From: an uncultured Prevotella sp.
Lineage (GTDB): Bacteria > Bacteroidota > Bacteroidia > Bacteroidales > Bacteroidaceae
Direction of reading: 5' to 3'
NCBI GenBank assembly: GCA_934196725.1
Contig: CAKPWR010000018.1
Span: 1 to 42,811 of the forward strand
DNA: 42,811 nt
Both the position numbers and the translations under genes were made by a program. The notes below the pieces were generated by a model. That model saw only the letters and a program-made list of their open reading frames with translations. It was not told where the DNA came from and made no database searches. The first letter of the stretch is position 1. The number at the start of each line of letters is the position of its first letter. Below are positions 41,207 through 42,811 of the stretch, piece after piece.

Positions 41207-41845
41207 ATGAAACAGAAATTGTTATTCTTACTGGCGATGCTCTTCTGCATCAACTTGCAAATAATGGCACAAAAGAATGATACCAAACCGGAAGACAGGG
41301 CGGTGGACATGGATGCTCCAACCTTCGAGCCGATGGTTAGAGTGGGTAAGGTACTATTGGATAAAGATAGCATTCAATACGTACAGGTGAACAACGTGTA
41401 TGTCTATCCGCAGCCAGAATTCAAAAACGCCAAGGAGCGAATGGCTTACAACCGACTGGTATACAATATCAAAAAGGTATTGCCTATTGCCAAGGAGGTA
41501 AGAAAGATTATCATTGAAACGGGTGACTATCTGGAAACTCTCCCTAACAAGAAAGCCAAGGATGCCCACATGAAACTGGTAGAGAAGGGAATCAAGGAGG
41601 AATACACTCCAAGAATGAAGAAACTCACCTATGCTCAAGGCAAGCTTTGCATCAAACTGGTATATCGAGAGTGTAATTCATCCTCCTATCACCTTATCCA
41701 AGCCTTCCTCGGTCCTATCCGTGCCGGCTTCTATCAGGCTTTCGCAGCCCTCTTCGGTGCCAGCCTCAACAAGAAGTACGATCCGAACGGAGTGGATAGA
41801 CTGACGGAAAGAGTGGTGAGACAGGTGGAATCGGGACAGATATAA
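41207..41845 (+). CDS. DUF4294 family exported protein
   Basis: The 212-residue product has a signal peptide (MKQKLLFLLAMLFCINLQIMA, cut near residue 22). The Bacteroidetes-restricted DUF4294 core follows: YPQPEFKNAKERMAYNRLVYNIKKVLPIAKEVR and later GKLCIKLVYRECNSSSYHLI. This is the standard gene next to the HhH barrel protein in Bacteroidales as far as I recall. Function is unknown. A 37-bp gap separates it from the AT-rich immunity-like pair, which may be read through from the same promoter. Confidence 0.85.
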   Translation: MKQKLLFLLAMLFCINLQIMAQKNDTKPEDRAVDMDAPTFEPMVRVGKVLLDKDSIQYVQVNNVYVYPQPEFKNAKERMAYNRLVYNIKKVLPIAKEVRKIIIETGDYLETLPNKKAKDAHMKLVEKGIKEEYTPRMKKLTYAQGKLCIKLVYRECNSSSYHLIQAFLGPIRAGFYQAFAALFGASLNKKYDPNGVDRLTERVVRQVESGQI

Positions 41846-41882
41846 CCCCAGTTCGGGACACCAGTATAATAATGAAATAAAA

Positions 41883-42299
41883 ATGAAAAAAATTATTAGT
41901 TTTTTATTGGGTTTCATCATTTCGTTGATTATTATCTTGTCTTTCAATAGTAAAAGACAGGATAAATCTCCATTATACAAAATATTATCCTTAAAGGAAT
42001 ATCAAGAATTAACAGGGTATCGTCAAGATTATCACGAATCAGAAAATGCTATTTATGGACGTGAGAAAATATATTCCAAAGATGTTGCCTCTGCAGAAAA
42101 GACTGCTATTTTTGTAGCAAATGTTTTGTATAAACATACAGGAAAGGAAAATAGCGATATAAAAAGGTATTACATAACTTCTACAGGCAAAAAGGTTTGG
42201 AAAATCAGTGTTGTCGGGCAAGATTCATTAGTAGTCTATATTCAAAAACATGATGGTCGAATTTTAAGACTGGAAAGATATGGTAAAAGTAACACATAA
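41883..42299 (+). CDS. membrane-anchored NTF2-fold immunity-like protein 1
   Basis: The 138-residue product has one N-terminal membrane helix (about residues 3-22, KIISFLLGFIISLIIILSF) and then a small domain. The segment AEKTAIFVANVLYKHTGKEN, followed by WKISVVGQDSLVVYIQKHDGRIL, fits the NTF2-fold immunity family (PF15631-like): an alpha segment, then strands ending in I-x-K-x-DG-x-IL. Such proteins neutralise effector toxins of type VI or polymorphic systems. The gene is AT-rich compared with its left neighbour and overlaps the next ORF by 20 bp. No toxin gene is in view. Confidence 0.6.
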   Translation: MKKIISFLLGFIISLIIILSFNSKRQDKSPLYKILSLKEYQELTGYRQDYHESENAIYGREKIYSKDVASAEKTAIFVANVLYKHTGKENSDIKRYYITSTGKKVWKISVVGQDSLVVYIQKHDGRILRLERYGKSNT

Positions 42300-42717
42300 A
42301 ATAGGATTTTATTTCTTATTAGGTGCAATAGCTGGTACTGTTATCGGATTATATATAAATATGAGACGCACTCCAGCAGAAAAGAGTATTCCTAAAATTG
42401 TACATTTAAAAGAAAGTGAAGAAAAAATGTGCTTTAGTATGGAGAAAGATTCTCTTTTCTGTTCAGACTCTTCATTAAGAAGATTCGGAAAAGAGCTTAT
42501 TAACTCATCTGAGGTAGCAGCCCAAATAGGCATTTGCTACCTAAATGACATTTATGGAAAAGATGTCATAAAGGAGGAAATTCCTTTCAACATTATAGAG
42601 TTTCAACATAGCTGGCTGATGGAAGGAAGCTTACCTCCAAACAGTTACGGTGGTGTCGCCTCTATTTATATAGCTAAAAAAGATGGAATGGTTATACACT
42701 ATATGCATGAGAAGTGA
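42280..42717 (+). CDS. membrane-anchored NTF2-fold immunity-like protein 2
   Basis: The 145-residue product has one N-terminal membrane helix (about 8-26) and a C-terminal segment AAQIGICYLNDIYGKDVIKE, then WLMEGSLPPNSYGGVASIYI and AKKDGMVIHY. This fits the NTF2-fold immunity pattern (YG, W-x-G, GG, DG) better than the first protein does. It is distant in sequence from the preceding ORF but shares topology and final I-x-K-x-DG motif, so the two look like diverged paralogues. Its start lies inside the first gene in another frame, so the pair is translationally coupled. A terminator follows at once. Confidence 0.65.
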   Translation: MVKVTHKIGFYFLLGAIAGTVIGLYINMRRTPAEKSIPKIVHLKESEEKMCFSMEKDSLFCSDSSLRRFGKELINSSEVAAQIGICYLNDIYGKDVIKEEIPFNIIEFQHSWLMEGSLPPNSYGGVASIYIAKKDGMVIHYMHEK

Positions 42718-42737
42718 GAAATATTAGAAAAGCGAGA

Positions 42738-42770
42738 GGGTGTGTCATAAGTCCATGACGCACCCTTTTT
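42738..42770 (+). terminator. terminator after the immunity-like pair
   Basis: An 11-bp stem, 42738-42748 with 42755-42765, loop AAGTCC, followed by five T. Same hairpin as 5320-5347, with one compensated base-pair change. Confidence 0.8.
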
Positions 42771-42811
42771 CGCAAAAAGCGCCTACTTGCAAACTTTTGT
42801 CTTGTTCTTCA

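Overview
The window reads as chromosome of a Bacteroidales bacterium, most likely Prevotella/Segatella (copri-like). This is inferred from Bacteroidetes promoters (-33 TTTG, about 20 bp, -7 TAnnTTTG) ahead of many genes, the lack of strong Shine-Dalgarno sequences, and family content (DUF4294, HhH beta-barrel protein, PF09820/PDDEXK_9 ATPase, DUF4143 ATPase, BspA-like repeats). No rRNA, tRNA, CRISPR array or recognisable transposase/integrase gene was seen.

Layout. 1-5.3 kb: start of pckA (minus), upp, an intergenic zone with a large imperfect inverted repeat, a TGS-domain nucleoside kinase and a Na/Pi cotransporter. 5.3-11.5 kb: accessory zone with a GNAT gene preceded by a 50-residue partner, a PF09820 ATPase-nuclease, an Rpn-type nuclease, a DUF4143 ATPase and a putative regulator. 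The first two units lie between two 100-bp copies of the 3' end of the cotransporter gene. 11.5-16.7 kb: a possible orphan transcript, a membrane Ser/Thr kinase, an epimerase, a PAP2 phosphatase and miaB. 16.7-28.6 kb: envelope locus. One run holds an MsbA-like exporter, an LpxL-like acyltransferase, a CDP-glycerol phosphotransferase-like enzyme, a class V aminotransferase and a cytidylyltransferase fused to a degenerate Gfo/Idh/MocA domain. Around it are two GT2 enzymes, a DUF6056 membrane protein, a GT9 heptosyltransferase-like enzyme and an InaA/Kdo-kinase-like protein. 28.7-33.9 kb: second accessory zone with an AlbA_2/Schlafen-type ATPase, an AAA ATPase and a stand-alone DUF3987 P-loop protein, separated by an unusually repeat-rich 817-bp gap. 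34-42.8 kb: LtaS-like phosphotransferase, ArnT-like and ArnC/GtrB-like glycosyltransferases, HhH beta-barrel protein, DUF4294 protein, and two tandem NTF2-fold immunity-like proteins.

How the parts fit. The central and right parts look like lipid A/LPS-core building and decoration: acylation, flipping, core sugars, core phosphorylation, polyprenyl-sugar transfer, and phospho-alcohol transfer from CDP-activated donors. The accessory genes are mostly ATPase-nuclease or regulator proteins. Some carry palindromes overlapping the -33 box, which suggests self-regulation.

Most interesting points: the cotransporter 3'-end duplication with only synonymous differences; the small-protein/GNAT pair; the CDP-alcohol/aminotransferase operon with its altered fusion enzyme; a promoter-linked hairpin leader at three loci; the two-tier palindrome on the DUF4143 promoter; the iteron-like 22-bp array and inverted repeats before the DUF3987 gene; terminators with a promoter -33 box in the loop; and the tandem immunity proteins.
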